Origin: Rhododendron vialii
Taxonomy: Eukaryota; Streptophyta; Magnoliopsida; Ericales; Ericaceae
Direction of reading: 5' to 3'
Length of the DNA stretch: 64,000 bases
Assembly: GCF_030253575.1 (NCBI RefSeq)
Contig: NC_080557.1
Coordinates: 48,219,501 to 48,283,500, forward strand
Part shown: positions 35,182-47,399 of the stretch, piece by piece
Position numbering within the stretch: position 1 is the first letter of the stretch
How the letters are laid out: each line of letters begins with the position of its first letter
The notes under the pieces: generated by a model
The model's input: only the letters and a program-made list of their open reading frames with translations
Database searches by the model: none
Told to the model about the DNA's origin: nothing
Position numbers and translations under genes: made by a program

Positions 35182-37477
35182 TCACTTAGGGTTTCTAAGA
35201 ACAATGATCACAGAATCGCCTCGGAGGAACATCTTGCTAATGAACCGATCTTTGTTAACTGGCTGAGCTTTCTTCTTACCTTTCCCAGTCTTTGGTACCT
35301 GAGCAAAAACAGAGAGTTTACAATTGGACCTTCAATAGTATTCGGTACTATAAAAGTATTGACAAAGTAGAGGAGGAGTTCTGATGTGATGCATAAAACT
35401 AACCTCTGTCCACATCTCTCGAACATTTTCCAGCACCATATTGCAATGCCGATCAAATGCTCTGACGCGTCCCAGAAGCTTCTTGTTGTTCCTGCAGTTG
35501 ATAAGCACCTGATTGGTGCGAAAGAGGAGTAATCAATCACCACTCACTTTATTAAAACAGTGCAAATTAAATTACCTAAACCAATACCCTCCAAGGGTCA
35601 CAACCGATGTCTAAACAAATGAGAATAAAAAGCTCCAAGGCCAGGAAAACAGAACCACCCCTTGCTAACAATTTAAAGATGCATATGGCCCTCCATCAAA
35701 GTCTTGACCAACAAAACTATTCTAACTTCTATATGTATTACCTGCGTGTTGTTTTTAACACTCATCATCAGAACAGAAAGAGGCCCAGTGCTGAATTCCT
35801 CCTCTTCATTCTTGGCCTGTCGTGAACATGTCCAAATAGGCACTATCAATTTTATATGTGATAAGAGTAGGAACATAAAGGGCACAGTAATATTGCTCGC
35901 AAAAAATGTCAAAAAAGTTAACAGCTTAAAGCCTATTTTTGGAAGGAAACTGGAGAATGAGGTAGGCACAAAGGTACAAAGCTACTTTCAACTTCCCTTC
36001 CCACTTTGTTAAATGAACAAGTTCCATTACGTTTAGTTCAGCTGGGTTTCGTAACGACTAATCATAAACGTTGGCAACGACTAATCATAAACGTTGGCCA
36101 AGCTACCAAAGCATGCTGCAGCCATGTTATAACAGGTTAGGTCATATTTAACCTTTAACTCAAACCTAGCTCACGGCATACCAGGTTACTTGATAAATCA
36201 TTTAAAAAGAGAGAGAGACAGGGAATTCGAAATATTGATGCAGGTAGATCCTTACCCACCAATATAGAAAGCAATACAATTAGCATCTTTCCTACAAAAA
36301 TACAATGTACCAAAAACTAGAAGTGAAAGTGGACAACAGGACAGTAACCACAAGACCGACCAGAAATAGTTGAAAGAACAACCCCAGCCTTAAAAATAGA
36401 AAGGACAAAAAAAAAGTAGCAGCAAACCAACAGGGCAATTATGCTTGCGAGAGCAAGAAAAGTTAGAACCACCAAGTAACGATGCTTTTATGACAAAAAA
36501 TTCAAGCACTTGGGGAATAAAACTGATGAAATGCCTCAACTCCTTTCAGTACCGGCAACCAGTAAGCAAAGGAAGACAAATATAGTCTAATCACCCATAT
36601 GAGCAAATGCTATTCTGATTGTCATCCAATGACATAACATCTTAAGTTTGTCTAAGCGATAGAAGACTTCATAGCATTAACAGTTAGATGGATTGATACC
36701 TAAATTGGTGCTACTTAAGTGGGGGAAAATAAACAGCAAGCATTAAGAAAAATCACAAAATTACTAATGAAAGAGCAGTAAAGAAAAGGACTAATTATCT
36801 AAGTGGTGCACCTAAACTAACAGTAATAAGCAGGGTTACTTACTGGGGCATCTTCTTCCATTGGACGACTGCAAAAGATAAGCATAAAATCCAATTAGTA
36901 CATAGGCAACTAGACCCAAGTTACCCAACAGGCCAACGTTATTTAAGAAAAATCAACTACCCCTGATACACCATAGACAAACAAGCAGTCAATCAATTAA
37001 CATGGGAAATACAGCTTTGTCACAAATTAGGGCATCTAGAATGCCTAAGAATAACACTTTAAGATATAATGAACTATTCCTATTACAACACTATATCGCA
37101 TGGATGATTTGAACTCGGCATCCCAAACCCATAGTTGGCACAAGCTTGGTGGGCCATGTTCAACTAAACGTTAACATCTTCTTTTTTGTTTTTTTTTTTT
37201 GGGTAATATATGGTGTCCTGGGCCAGCTTGCGCGCAACTCGGACTAATCCCTCCAGCCCCTCCCACAGCCATTTCTGGCAAGGAGAATCAAACCTGAGAC
37301 TTTAGGAGGGAGCAAACCCCTAAGTCCCAAGTCAACTTCGCTAACCCCTAGGGGTTGTTCAAGCCAGAAAGCAAAAATCCCGGTCCGGTAAGTGTAGACG
37401 TGTATTTTCAATCATAAAACCATAGCAATCGAGGTATAACGAAATAAAGAGGTTTTAACATACGGTACATACCTCAT
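35182..37477 (-). CDS. SMD2: Spliceosomal small nuclear ribonucleoprotein SmD2
   Basis: Core Sm-ring protein of U1, U2, U4 and U5 snRNPs. Exons on the minus strand: 37473-37477 (ATGAG only), 36844-36868, 35742-35816, 35404-35508, 35182-35298 (TGA). The total is 108 residues, the family length. The first coding exon is just five bases, giving M and part of S; the next supplies RPMEEDAP. Sm1 motif sequence includes [29 protein letters not shown] and the Sm2 motif ends [14 protein letters not shown]; the basic GKGKKK linker separates them. All joins are GT-AG and in frame. Upstream, AG at 37520-37521 on this strand suggests a leader intron. Telo-box motifs in the promoter are listed separately. 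Convergent with UXS. Very confident. Confidence 0.96.
36040..36099. repeat. Short tandem duplication (SmD2 intron 2)
   Basis: AACGACTAATCATAAACGTTGGC occurs twice in a row with almost no change. Confidence 0.85.
37184..37355 (-). mobile_element. Au-like SINE (SmD2 intron 1)
   Basis: On the minus strand the 3' part reads GGGATTAGTCCGAGTTGCGC then GCAAGCTGGCCCAGGACACC and ends in an A-run (T-run at 37185-37200). That tail closely resembles the Au SINE family. A B-box-like GGTTTGATTCTCC lies upstream. Same orientation as SmD2. Confidence 0.7.
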
Positions 37478-37582
37478 ATTGAATTAAGAACGAAAAGCCA
37501 AAAACACCAATCAGTAAACCTGCCAGTAAATAAAAAACAGAACAACGAAGGTTAGCCCACTGCCCACTATGTAATTGCGCAA

Positions 37583-37753
37583 AAACCCTAGGAAACAAGA
37601 AGTTAGGGTTTATGAGTGATGGAAGTTGAGATTGATATAGGGTTCCTACGCATTACCGCAACGATAAGAGAGATTATATTCCAGGTACAACGAAAATCGA
37701 CAATTAAAATAAAGAAATCCTGCGACGGATTACTTACGGGCGGGTTAGGGTTT
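37583..37753. promoter_or_regulatory. Telo-box-like motifs upstream of SmD2
   Basis: AAACCCTAG at 37583-37591, TTAGGGTTT at 37603-37611 and TTAGGGTTT at 37745-37753. AAACCCTA elements are frequent in plant promoters of translation and RNP genes. Functional use here is inferred from position only. Confidence 0.6.
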
Positions 37754-38269
37754 CAAGTCCCGATTTCTTCAACTCTTGATTACTGCCGTGGCCGTCGGGA
37801 GGAATTTTTAAACGAAAAATCTCGAGGACGGGTAAAAAACACTTTACCCCCTTTATGGGATAGTATTTTACCACTTCGTCCCCAAACTTATGACAATCTC
37901 TGTTTGACACAGAAGCTTTTGAGTATTTTTTTATTACGAGACCTTAGATCGTCTCCAGCCCTCACCAATTTTTAACCCATTTTACTATATTTGGGTGGAA
38001 AATTGGGTGTCTTCATTTTGGTATGCCTTCTCCAATGTTAAACAATATATATATTTTTTTAACCTGAATCAAATGTTTATGTTTTTCCCTAAAATATGGG
38101 CCAAAATGGCATATTTGTAAATAATAAGAAAAGAGTTGTTAAGAAAAATGGGCATGGATTGGGTCTCTTCATTTGGGTAAGAAAAATGGTACTGTAAAAC
38201 TCAAAATGGGTAGGTGATAGAATATTTATAGTGTTTTTACTCAAATTTTGAGTTTGGGTAAAAAAAGGA

Positions 38270-38530
38270 GGTAACGATGGCCTTCATTTAGCAGCCATTA
38301 TGCATTTCATCGAGCTTGAAGTAGAAACAGATGGTATGAAGGCTATTGCCTTCATTATGGGACATACTCCCGTTGAACATCAGGTTAGTAACATTATCCA
38401 TAATTGCACGACACTTATGCAAGAGTTGGGAATTCAATTGATTAATCATGTCGACTGACTACGGTGAAGGTTAACTGGTGCAGATGCTATGGCGGACTGG
38501 GTGACGCAGGGTGAAGATAATAGTTGTTTG
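38270..38530 (+). pseudogene. RNase H-like (RVT_3) remnant of a non-LTR element
   Basis: One frame reads VETDGMKAIAFIMGHTP...NIIHNCTTLMQELGIQL..., and GADAMADWV follows downstream. This fits the plant RVT_3 RNase H fold with its E-D catalytic pattern and the terminal N-x-x-AD-x-A motif, as found at the ends of LINE polyproteins. Only about 85 codons are recognisable and they are decayed. No reverse transcriptase neighbour was seen. Confidence 0.55.
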
Positions 38531-39483
38531 TTTTCCAATGAATGTTGTCCTTAATTATGTTGTAGGAAAATTACTAGATGATGTTATGGTGGTTAATTCC
38601 ATCCTCCAGAATTTTATTTGAACTTAAACTTCTGTCAATGCAAGCATGTTGTTCAGCAAGAAAAGAAAGACCATTTAATTTTTCAAAAATCCCAACACCC
38701 TAGAAACCCATGAGTTTTGTTCCAGGGCAACGTCGTGGTTGGAATTGATGAAGCAGCGGTCGGCTAACCAACTAATTAATTAACTACTAATGCTACCGAG
38801 GCGAGAAGCACCACTACCACAAACAAAACAAAACCAAACAAAACCAAACCAAATCCTACAATCCTACTCACCTATCACCCTAATTAACTACTAGCGCTAC
38901 CTAGGCGGGGAAAAACAACATCAGTACCACAAACGAAACCAAACCCTACAACCCTACTCACCTAGCTATCACCCTAATTTCTAGGGCTATACCTCTCTGA
39001 ATTTAGAAACTTCAACCACCACTACACTACCACCCAGTCCTACCACAAATATCATCATGATCTCTGCACAAACAAATGCATATTTGTGGATAAGTACATT
39101 GTTTTGCTTGCCAAAAGAATTAAGCATTTTAACATTTTAGTAGTAACTTTCAGTTGAAGTTCAATACTATTATAAAAAAAAGTTGGGTTGCACTCTTTGA
39201 CTTTTTGAGGAAGAAGTGAAACTTTCAAGGTGATGTTCACTGTTGAGTTATTTTTGGTGATTTTTGTGGCCATAATAGAAAAACGAGTAAACTGAAGAAT
39301 TCGAGTTTTTAAACAAGCCAAACAGAGCCTAAATATAGGTGCTGCTCATATCTCATACAGGGAACAGCCATGGGCCTCACACTTGATTAATTCAAAACAC
39401 CAAACGAGTAACTTCTTTTCATTTCCCTTCCCGCTCATTATTTACTCCACAATCAGAAGACAAACCATCTCCACACACACAAG
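38531..39483. other. Intergenic and 3' UTR of the hydrolase
   Basis: Contains a doubled segment at 38769-38960 (TACTAATGCTACC/TACTAGCGCTACC with AAACCAAACC runs). Otherwise unremarkable; the last hundred or so bases probably belong to the hydrolase 3' UTR. Confidence 0.5.
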
Positions 39484-42400
39484 CTACATGGAAGAATGGT
39501 GGTGCATCCGGCGCCCCTTCCACCCACAGAAATAGTTGCTTCGCTTGTGCTTCTGTCGCTTTTCCCTTGACTCAGAAGATGACAATGGCACAAAGTTTCG
39601 AATGGCAGGGCCAGGAAGGCGAATTGGTTGAGCAGAAATCACTCTGTCAGCGGCGCCACATCGCTTGTCAAGCCAAGTAATAATATCGGAGAAGACGATC
39701 TCAATGTTGTCATCTGGCTCACCTGAGGTCAAGCCGTGCCACATTCCTGGGTACAGTTTTATGGTCTTGTCCTCGCTGCCCGCTCTTTCATACAGTGCCT
39801 TGCTCACTTCTGGATCTGTTACTATATCTGCCTCTCCATGCAACACGAAGAATGGTAGCGTCACCTGCAGGGCAAACATAAAACACACAAGCCAAACTAT
39901 CACCTGTTGTATGGACTTGAGTATGGATATTGGGTACAGGTATGTCTATCTAACATACCTGTTAGAATCATCTAAACTCTCATGTCAAGTACGCCGAGAC
40001 AAGTTAAATTGTGCTTTTTTAATTGATCTGAAGGTAACAATGTGCCAAAGATCATAATATGAGGGTTTTATTCGTAGTTCTGTAGTGAACTTTAATATGT
40101 GCCACTAAATATGTCCAACACATAACACAGCCATATCTGGTTCTGTTAAATGATAACGAAGGGGATGGGGATAATGATAATGATAATGTAATAACATTGC
40201 AGATATTAATTTCCTGCGAATATATGGTGATAGAAACTGAGTCGCATACTTATTCAATTGGACATAGAAAGATTGTAAAGTGAAATTAAATTACAAACCT
40301 CGCCTAAACTGTCCTCAAGGTTCATGCTAGTTCTGAGCATTTCCAGTGCTGTTTTCAGCCTCGGCTTGTCTTGGTATATCAACCTGTTGTTACGAATCTG
40401 CACATGAATATAACATATAAACATACAGACACCAAGACTGTTAAATAAATAGGGTTACTACTAACAGTCTACCTCCTGTCTCCCAAAAATTTAACGAATT
40501 CATTTGTAAAATGATAATCGCACCTCTTCTCGCTTAACAGGGTCCTTGAAGGCTGCATCAATCACGTCCTTTGTGGGGACTATCTTCCATTTAGGTATGA
40601 CCTCTTCTATCTTGGTGAGTATATTCACAACCACCGGGTGTGGTTTCACCTTCTCTGATATCTAGAACAAAATAGAAACACATCAACCATCATAATAACT
40701 TCTTCGACATCACTTACCACACGATTCTCACCAGATACATTAGCAAACAATGAAAACATAAGACCTTTCCTAAAGCACTCCATTACCTTACACATGGGTG
40801 CAACGAGAACAGCACCGTGCCAAAAAGCAGGGTCCTTTTTGTGTATTAGTAGAGCCACTGCTCCGCCCATTGACTCTCCATACATGAACCTTTTCTTATC
40901 CCTGTACTCTTCCTTCCCTGATATATCCATTGAAAACAACTTTAGTGATTGTTTATTGTACAAATCAACCAAACTACATATTGAAAAAGTAATAAGAATG
41001 AGGGGTGTTTTTTAACATGCTAGCATTGAGCTATTTTTCCGCAGGACCTCCCCTCCAGTATCGTCACTGCAGTAGAGTTTAACCACCAAATTCGGAGGAT
41101 GGTGTGGTTCCTCCATGCCTAGGCACCCTAAAAGTTTACTTGCGTCCTGCCAGTTTACTTACGTACAGTTGGAGTAGTTATTTTCCTTTTTTGTCTGAAC
41201 AGTAATCTCCAATATGGTTGAAAGTGGGGTTCCTTCTGGAATTTATGGCGCACCAACTGTAAATACTAAATCTGTCATAGACATAACTAAGAAGGGAAGA
41301 GGTAGAAGCTTACCACAGACCGATTTAAAGAAGTTGCTGCAGTCATTGATGATATTGTCAAACTTCTGAATGTAACAACGTGAACCCTTGGATCGCCCGT
41401 GCCCTTCATAATCTATGCCGATCACAGCGTACCCGTAGCTAGCCAACCTGGTCCCACATCCTATAAAATGAGGAAAAAGTGCATTACTAAATTCACCAGT
41501 TTAAGAAAGTATGCGTAGGGCCAGTGACTTGTCCTCCTAACCAAGCAGCTAATAGTTTGGCTACCTAAATGACCAATGGACCAACCAAAATGTTGAAAAT
41601 GACCAGAATTAGGTACTCTTGAAAAAGAATCAATGGGGTTAGTATAGAAATCTCTTTCTCTCATAAAATGGTTCTCTTGCATAAAGGGTAAAATTTGATT
41701 TGCATGATCAGGGATGGTAATGGTCAATATAAAATAAATATAACCCTACTTCTAAAAGTACAATAACATGCACTATTTAGCAGTCGAAGCACATAGAGGA
41801 ATAAAGAAAATGACGAATTACTAGCACCATCATTCCTAATTACGAAAATAATCAACAAAAAATAGCGATTCATGGTATTTGCATGTCTAAATACTCCAAC
41901 AAATACAGATAAAAAACACAAGGCTCAAAAGACATTAGCGAGTAATTAAAATGTATTTATTGCATGGTGAAAGTACCTAACTGTCTCGTGACCAGCCAGA
42001 AGTAATTAAAATGGATTTATTGCATCGTAAAAGTTCTAGACTTCTACTCTTCTTTCTGGTACCATTTAAGCAGGAAAAAGGTGTCCTGAACCTCCTGGTC
42101 CCATCAATGTAATAACTTTAGAAAAGAAAAAAAGGAGATGATCCAACTGTCAAGGACACAAAGGCCCATATTGAAGAGCCTCCCCCCATCCAATACACCA
42201 GAACGGACAGAGAGAGAGAGAGAAAGATAAGAAAAGAAGATACGTATATTTTTTTATCTCTTGGTTGGTTGTTTGTGAGGTGTCACCGACAGGGTATAGT
42301 TACACTGCACAAACAATAAGCTCTATCTCATTACTATCTGGTATGGGTACACTGAACAAACTTTTTTTGTTTTTTTTGTTTTTATAACTAGATGTCCGGA

Positions 42401-43321
42401 CCAGTTTATATGCACCTCAATTAATTCCGGAGTTCTAAAAGTAATGATCAAGCAAGGCAAGTTTCCAGTGGCCTCAAAATTTAGAATGTTTGACTTCCGT
42501 AGAATTGGAATAAGATGACCACATGAAGTACAATCACTTATTTTTTTTTCATGCCCAGTTCGCCAAACCCCTTACCCGTAAGATTATATTGGGGACTATA
42601 TTTGTTGGATAACCAATTTCACAAAGTACGAGATGTGCAATATGTCGAAGTATGTGGTTTGATAATCCTTCTTATTAATCCAGTTGGAAGTATGTAATAT
42701 GATAATCCCTAGCTAGGAAATACTGATCATCTTACAAGATTACATTCTAATCATGAAAATGACTTGGGTTATGGAAGAAAAAGCAAGAAGTCAATAAAAG
42801 GTGAGCAGAAAAAAGTAGTTGGATCCTGTCGAAAAATTTCCAACCCAGACAAACCACATGCAAAAATTTTGGATTTTTAAGTGGGATGATTTTTTTTTCC
42901 TTTTTTTTGGGGCAATTTATTGTTGGAATTTAGTATGACAATTTACCAATCAACGACAACGAACAATTGAATCAGTAATTCAGAAAGAAAAAAAGAGAGA
43001 TATAATACATTGAAAAACACAGACGGGCAAACACGAGATTCAAAATAGACTAGTTTGATCCTCGATCTTCATTTATATCAATGACAGCGATCTTCTTCTT
43101 AAAAAAAAAGGAAAAAAGAAAAAAAGAGTACTGAATCGGTAGAAAAGCATGTGCAGACCAGAATCAGGTAATCCCAAGCACTTCACAGTTTACAGCTGAA
43201 ATCAAAATTGGGAAAGAAAAGAAATAACCAGTTGAAGGGCATTAATTACCTCTCATGAAATCGCTGCATTCCATTCCATACCCTGCAAGTTCATTAAAAC
43301 TATTAACAATGACACACCCAC

Positions 43322-43360
<39 letters not shown>

Positions 43361-43584
43361 ATGGCAAAGGAAAACAAGGGCCTTTGGAGAAAGAAGGGGC
43401 AACCATTTGCACGTAAAGAGCTGCACTCCCCTGGAATTCGCTATATACTCCTAGTGCCATCCAACAAGCACAATAATTACAGATTAAACATGCCCATTAA
43501 CAAAACAATTCCGTTGCAAAACAGAGAAAACACCCAAAAACAGAAATTTTGAAGAGAGAGAGGGAGAGAGGGAGAGGGAGAGAG

Positions 43585-43645
<61 letters not shown>

Positions 43646-43669
43646 CACCTCCTGATACTCAACCTCCAT
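39484..43669 (-). CDS. Monoacylglycerol lipase-like alpha/beta hydrolase
   Basis: Serine hydrolase likely acting on monoacylglycerol or lysophospholipid, possibly caffeoyl-shikimate in related members; substrate not settled. Eight exons: 43649-43669, 43360-43450, 43250-43282, 41314-41460, 40787-40917, 40524-40661, 40299-40397, 39484-39864 (TAG). The total is 346 residues. Seen: oxyanion HGYG at 37-40, GHGRSKG loop, nucleophile elbow GESMG with Ser113, acid Asp233 in HGEAD, and His263 in MWHGLTSGE. The lid/cap contains KVKPHPVVVNILTKIEEVIP. A basic, Ser-rich tail of about 50 residues follows the core and ends RRMHHHSSM. The first exon encodes only MEVEYQE. Introns 1 and 2 start with CT microsatellites. 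Arabidopsis At2g47630 and At3g62860 appear to be the orthologues. No lesion found. Confidence 0.92.
41461..43249 (-). other. Long third intron of the hydrolase gene
   Basis: Non-coding. A ~42 bp segment with AGTAATTAAAATG...ATTTATTGCAT is repeated at 41941 and 42001 (60 bp period). An Au-like SINE 3' portion is listed separately. Poly-T and poly-A runs are frequent. Confidence 0.65.
42362..42482 (-). mobile_element. Au-like SINE, 3' portion (hydrolase intron 3)
   Basis: On the minus strand it reads GGCCACTGGAAACTTG..., TTGATCATTACTTTTAGAAC, GAGGTGCATATAAACTGG, TCCGGACATCTAGTTATAAA and an A-rich tail. The order and wording match the SINE at 46170-46370. Confidence 0.7.
43326..43358. repeat. 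(GA)n microsatellite at the hydrolase intron 2 donor
   Basis: On the gene strand the intron begins GTCTCTCTCT, so the CT run starts at the donor dinucleotide itself. Intron 2 is only 77 bp (43283-43359). Confidence 0.95.
43551..43643. repeat. (GA)n microsatellite in hydrolase intron 1
   Basis: Perfect plus imperfect GA repeats, about 93 bp. On the gene strand it begins within a few bases of the donor GTGGGT. Confidence 0.95.
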
Positions 43670-44048
43670 CTTATGCGATACAGTAAAAAGAACACAAAAC
43701 TAAGCAATAACAGTTACGACGCCCATAAGCTCAATGTGCAATGGCTAGATCTGTAATGGGAAAACCTCCTGAAACGCTGAGGATAAGACAGAACGAAAAA
43801 CCCACCCTACGTCGAAAGAGTCAGAGTCTTTGTTCTAAAAATAGGATTTTATCGGATTGGGAAGCGTAGAGAGAGAAAGAGGAGGAGAAGGAGAGGGTGT
43901 GATTTTGATAAAGGTTTTTGGTTGGTTTCGTTGACATTGAATGTCGGAACATAGAAGCCTCCAAAAGTTTGTGAGGTTACGTGCACATGAGACCCATCCC
44001 GCCCTGAGACTCCAGAAACAGAGTTATGTCGCATAAATACCCATTAAT

Positions 44049-44050
<2 letters not shown>

Positions 44051-44083
<33 letters not shown>
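44051..44083. repeat. (AG)n microsatellite upstream of the hydrolase
   Basis: A perfect AG run about 380 bp upstream of the hydrolase start codon. Confidence 0.95.
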
Positions 44084-44085
<2 letters not shown>

Positions 44086-46169
44086 GTGCATGTGATTTGT
44101 ATATTTGCCGCTGGCTATGGAGAATGTACTATGTACCCCCCGCTGGCCACTCCTGTGGGAGGTTCCACGTCGTCTCTCCACTCTCAAACTGATTATGTCT
44201 TGTTTGGATGATGTTTTAAAATTTTTTGTGAAAAAAATGAGAATAATCATTGAAGAAAATAGAAAAAAATAAAAATAATGATTGAAAATAAAGATAATAA
44301 ATATTTTGAGTTGTATTTTTTTTTTCAAAAAAGACATCCAAACAAGGCATAAGCTACATGGAAAAATCATCCTTCCTCTATGTTGACACGTGTCAGATTT
44401 TGTGAACCGCGGCCAAAATGTACGGGAGGAGTTCCTTTCACACTCTAGTTTTTTCCCCATCTTTCGGTCCTTTGTTGTAGACTTGTAGTAAATGTTTGGG
44501 CCTATCGCACTGTAACTTGTATTCGAAAGGAGAGAGAGTGTTTTAATTTGGGCTATCCAACATACTTTTGGACAGTTCGGATGTGGGTGTTCGGCACCAC
44601 ATCAACCGGGTGACGTGATCCCCATCCGACACCCAAAAATTTCTTGTTGCTCGGGAAAAAAACTGGTCTGAATTGAACCAGTATAGTGATTCCCGATTAA
44701 TTGGGAAACCCACTTGAAGTAGAATATTCAAATTTAAGTTATATCTGATCTGTGACATCTGTTTGGAAAAGAAATACTCCTGATCTGTGACCATGTCGTG
44801 GGCTCCGTCACCAAAATGCAAGTTAAATCGAAACCCTTCCCCAAGCAAAGCCCTCGACCGAAATGCAAGTCAAATTGAAAGTTTTCCCCGAGCATCAGGC
44901 CCCAAGTAGTATCGAACTCGAGACAGATGGAGAGGAGCAACCTATTGTTCGCTGTTCCAACTCCTTGGACTACCGAGGTGCTCCTTTTCAAACTATAGTT
45001 ACCATGGAGTGATTGTATCCCAGTATATATATTTTATAACTTAGGTGTATGGGTTAGCGTGCATTTCGATTAGTTCTGAAGAACAATGCCTCTGCCCATT
45101 TGTGGGGGTCTTAATTAGAACTAGTATAAAGCTTATTACCCCGGTTTATTTTGATATTTGACATTGTTTATTTTTTTCAAATTTGTTACGAACGTGGAGT
45201 ATATGTTTATCACATAATATCAACTAAGATATACGAATATCTGCATTTTCCTCCAATTCAAAAAAAAAAGAATGAATATTTAAATATCTATCCTCTTTAA
45301 CCATGCCATGTAAGAATTCATCACGCCTTTTTTTCATAAAAGTATCAATCATATTTAAATTTACCAAATCCAACTAAATTAGGAAAATAATTCAATCCAA
45401 TCCCACTAAATTGGGAAAGCAATTCAATCTAATCCCACTAAATTAGGAAAATAATATAACATAATATATGTATATCATAGGGAAAATGTTAAGAAAGGTA
45501 ATTCACACATTAAGAGGATGAAAAACATAAGCATGAAAAAAGTGTGGAAAAAAACTAAGAGATATCTGTGAACTATTTATCTTGAAAATTTTGAAATTAA
45601 AGATTTGAATCAGAACCATTTTTTTTCCCCAACAAAAATGAGTTCAGAAGTCATGCGTCTTATCAAATATAATTTGCCTGAAAATTTTCCCGATTAAGTC
45701 TAAAAATGAACGATTCATATGACAGAAATGGACCTAAGAAAGGTCACAAATGAATCAAAAAGGACTGTTCATTACAATTAAGAGAGGATCTCATTCAAAT
45801 GTAAAATGCTAATCACGCCCAGTAGAAACAGACGAAGGCTATGCATAGTTTATAGTAGAATGAGGAAGATTTGGGCAGAACCAAGACCACCCCATTATTT
45901 TTCATTCTCCGGGGTTAGGACATTTGATTATGTAATTATTGTAGAGGTTTTGAGGCACCACGTAACGCTCAATGATTATTAGTGATCATAACATAATCAA
46001 GAGAATTATGGTGCCCAAAACCACCCCAAAATACCGTCAAATGATATCACAACACTCGTACATGGGTGTTTTGATAAAATGTAATTTATGGTTGTTATAG
46101 TTGGATTATGGTGCCCTAAAACGTAATCTCCCTGAGATTACTGTAACTTGACGTAAGTTTTGAGCATAT
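44084..46169. other. Intergenic, repeat-derived
   Basis: At 44814-44896 a segment with AAATGCAAGT(T/C)AAAT(C/T)GAAA is tandemly doubled. At 44870-44985 the minus strand has GGAGCACCTCGGTAGTCCAA and GAGTTCGATACTAC, tRNA-like boxes suggesting another SINE head. At 45368-45455 a ~33 bp unit (ATCCCACTAAATTAGGAAA) is present three times. No gene seen. Confidence 0.55.
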
Positions 46170-46370
46170 AAACCTCAAGGAGTTTGGCGAAGTGGGTATA
46201 AGAAAATAAGAAAGTTTTTATCATTTATGAAGTCGCATGTTCGAATCTCACAGAAGCCAAACAATCGAAACCTTAGGGCCACTAGAGAAGAATTTGTCTG
46301 ATCATTACTTTCAGGGTCCGAAATCATTTGAGGTGTGTGTATATTGGTCCGGACATACGACTATAAAAAA
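46170..46370 (+). mobile_element. Au-like SINE with 15 bp target duplication
   Basis: Starts AAACCTCAAGGAGTTTGGCG, has a B-box-like TGTTCGAATCTCAC, and ends GGTCCGGACATACGACTATA plus A-tail. AAGTTTTGAGCATAT at 46155-46169 is repeated at 46371-46385, a perfect 15 bp target duplication that fixes both ends and shows LINE-type retroposition. Confidence 0.88.
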
Positions 46371-46532
46371 AAGTTTTGAGCATATCCCAAAAGTCTAATG
46401 AGTGAGCGTTGACAGCAACGAATTGTACTTGAGCACAGATATGATCCATCTATAATTGGTCACCAATCTGAATCAATGATGTGTACCTCTAAGAACCATC
46501 TGAATCAATACTTGTTTATCACATATTTCTAG

Positions 46533-46887
46533 GGGGGAATTACATTTCAGTGGAGAGTGGGGCAAAAAAATGCCCAACTCATGAACCCCACAACCCCATT
46601 TCCACATTTATCCCCACTCTTTTCAATTTGATTGTTTTTTTTTTTTTTTTCCTCTTTATTTCCTTTTCTTTATTTCCTGTTTGAAATTTTTTTTTCTTTT
46701 TTTCTTTATTTCTTTTTCTTTATTTCCAGTTTGAATCTTCTTCTTTTTTCGTTTTTTTTTTTCTCTTTATTTCCTTTTTTCTCTTTCTATTTCCTTTTCT
46801 CCTTTTCATATTTAGATGAATTTTCAAAAAAGTGGTCCATGAGTTGGACATTTTTTGCCCCTCTCTCCACTTAAATGTAATTCTCCC
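46533..46887. mobile_element. Mutator-like MITE with pyrimidine-rich core
   Basis: Ends GGGGGAATTACATTTCAGTG and, mirrored, CACTTAAATGTAATTCTCCC, with inverted arms of about 55 bp. TATTTCTAG at 46524-46532 is repeated at 46888-46896, a 9 bp target duplication. The core is over 150 bp of T-rich pyrimidine tract on the plus strand. Long apparent ORFs rich in Phe come from that tract. Confidence 0.82.
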
Positions 46888-47399
46888 TATTTCTAGGTGG
46901 TTGACGTGTGAACCTCCGTAAACCCACATGCCTGGTCTATATATTCTACATAAGCAAACAAAAATCAGCCAAATTTTTCCGAAAAGGTCAAGGGAGAAGG
47001 GGAGTGCAGATTTATTTTTTTCCAGTCATTTCCAAAGAGGACCAATTTTATTGAGATGAGAAGGCACTAAACTCCAAAAAGGATATCACATCCTCCTAGA
47101 ATATTCATACAGAATTTTCCACCAATGTGGCAAAGTGGCAGTGGTATTCCACTACAGAATCCCCACCAAAGTTGAAGGAAAATGACTTTCACATTCATTT
47201 TTTTTTATTATGGCACTCATTTTCTTGACTTTTAGTAGAAAAATGCACACAAAAGGTTCACTAAAAGACGAAAAATGAAGTACCATGATTAGAAAAAGAA
47301 GTGCAAAAATCATTTCCCAAGTTAAATTGAATGTGATGGACTGGCCGATTGGGGAAAAAGCACAGAAGATAATGCATCGTGGAGAGTTTTTATTTTTTC

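Noticed and set aside
43484-43707. Ser-Leu-rich open frames at the hydrolase 5' end
   Set aside because: Only the first seven codons (MEVEYQE) are exon; the remainder is intronic CT repeat.
46632-46874. 80-codon Phe-rich open frame that looks like a membrane protein
   Set aside because: Produced by the pyrimidine tract of a MITE, not by a gene.
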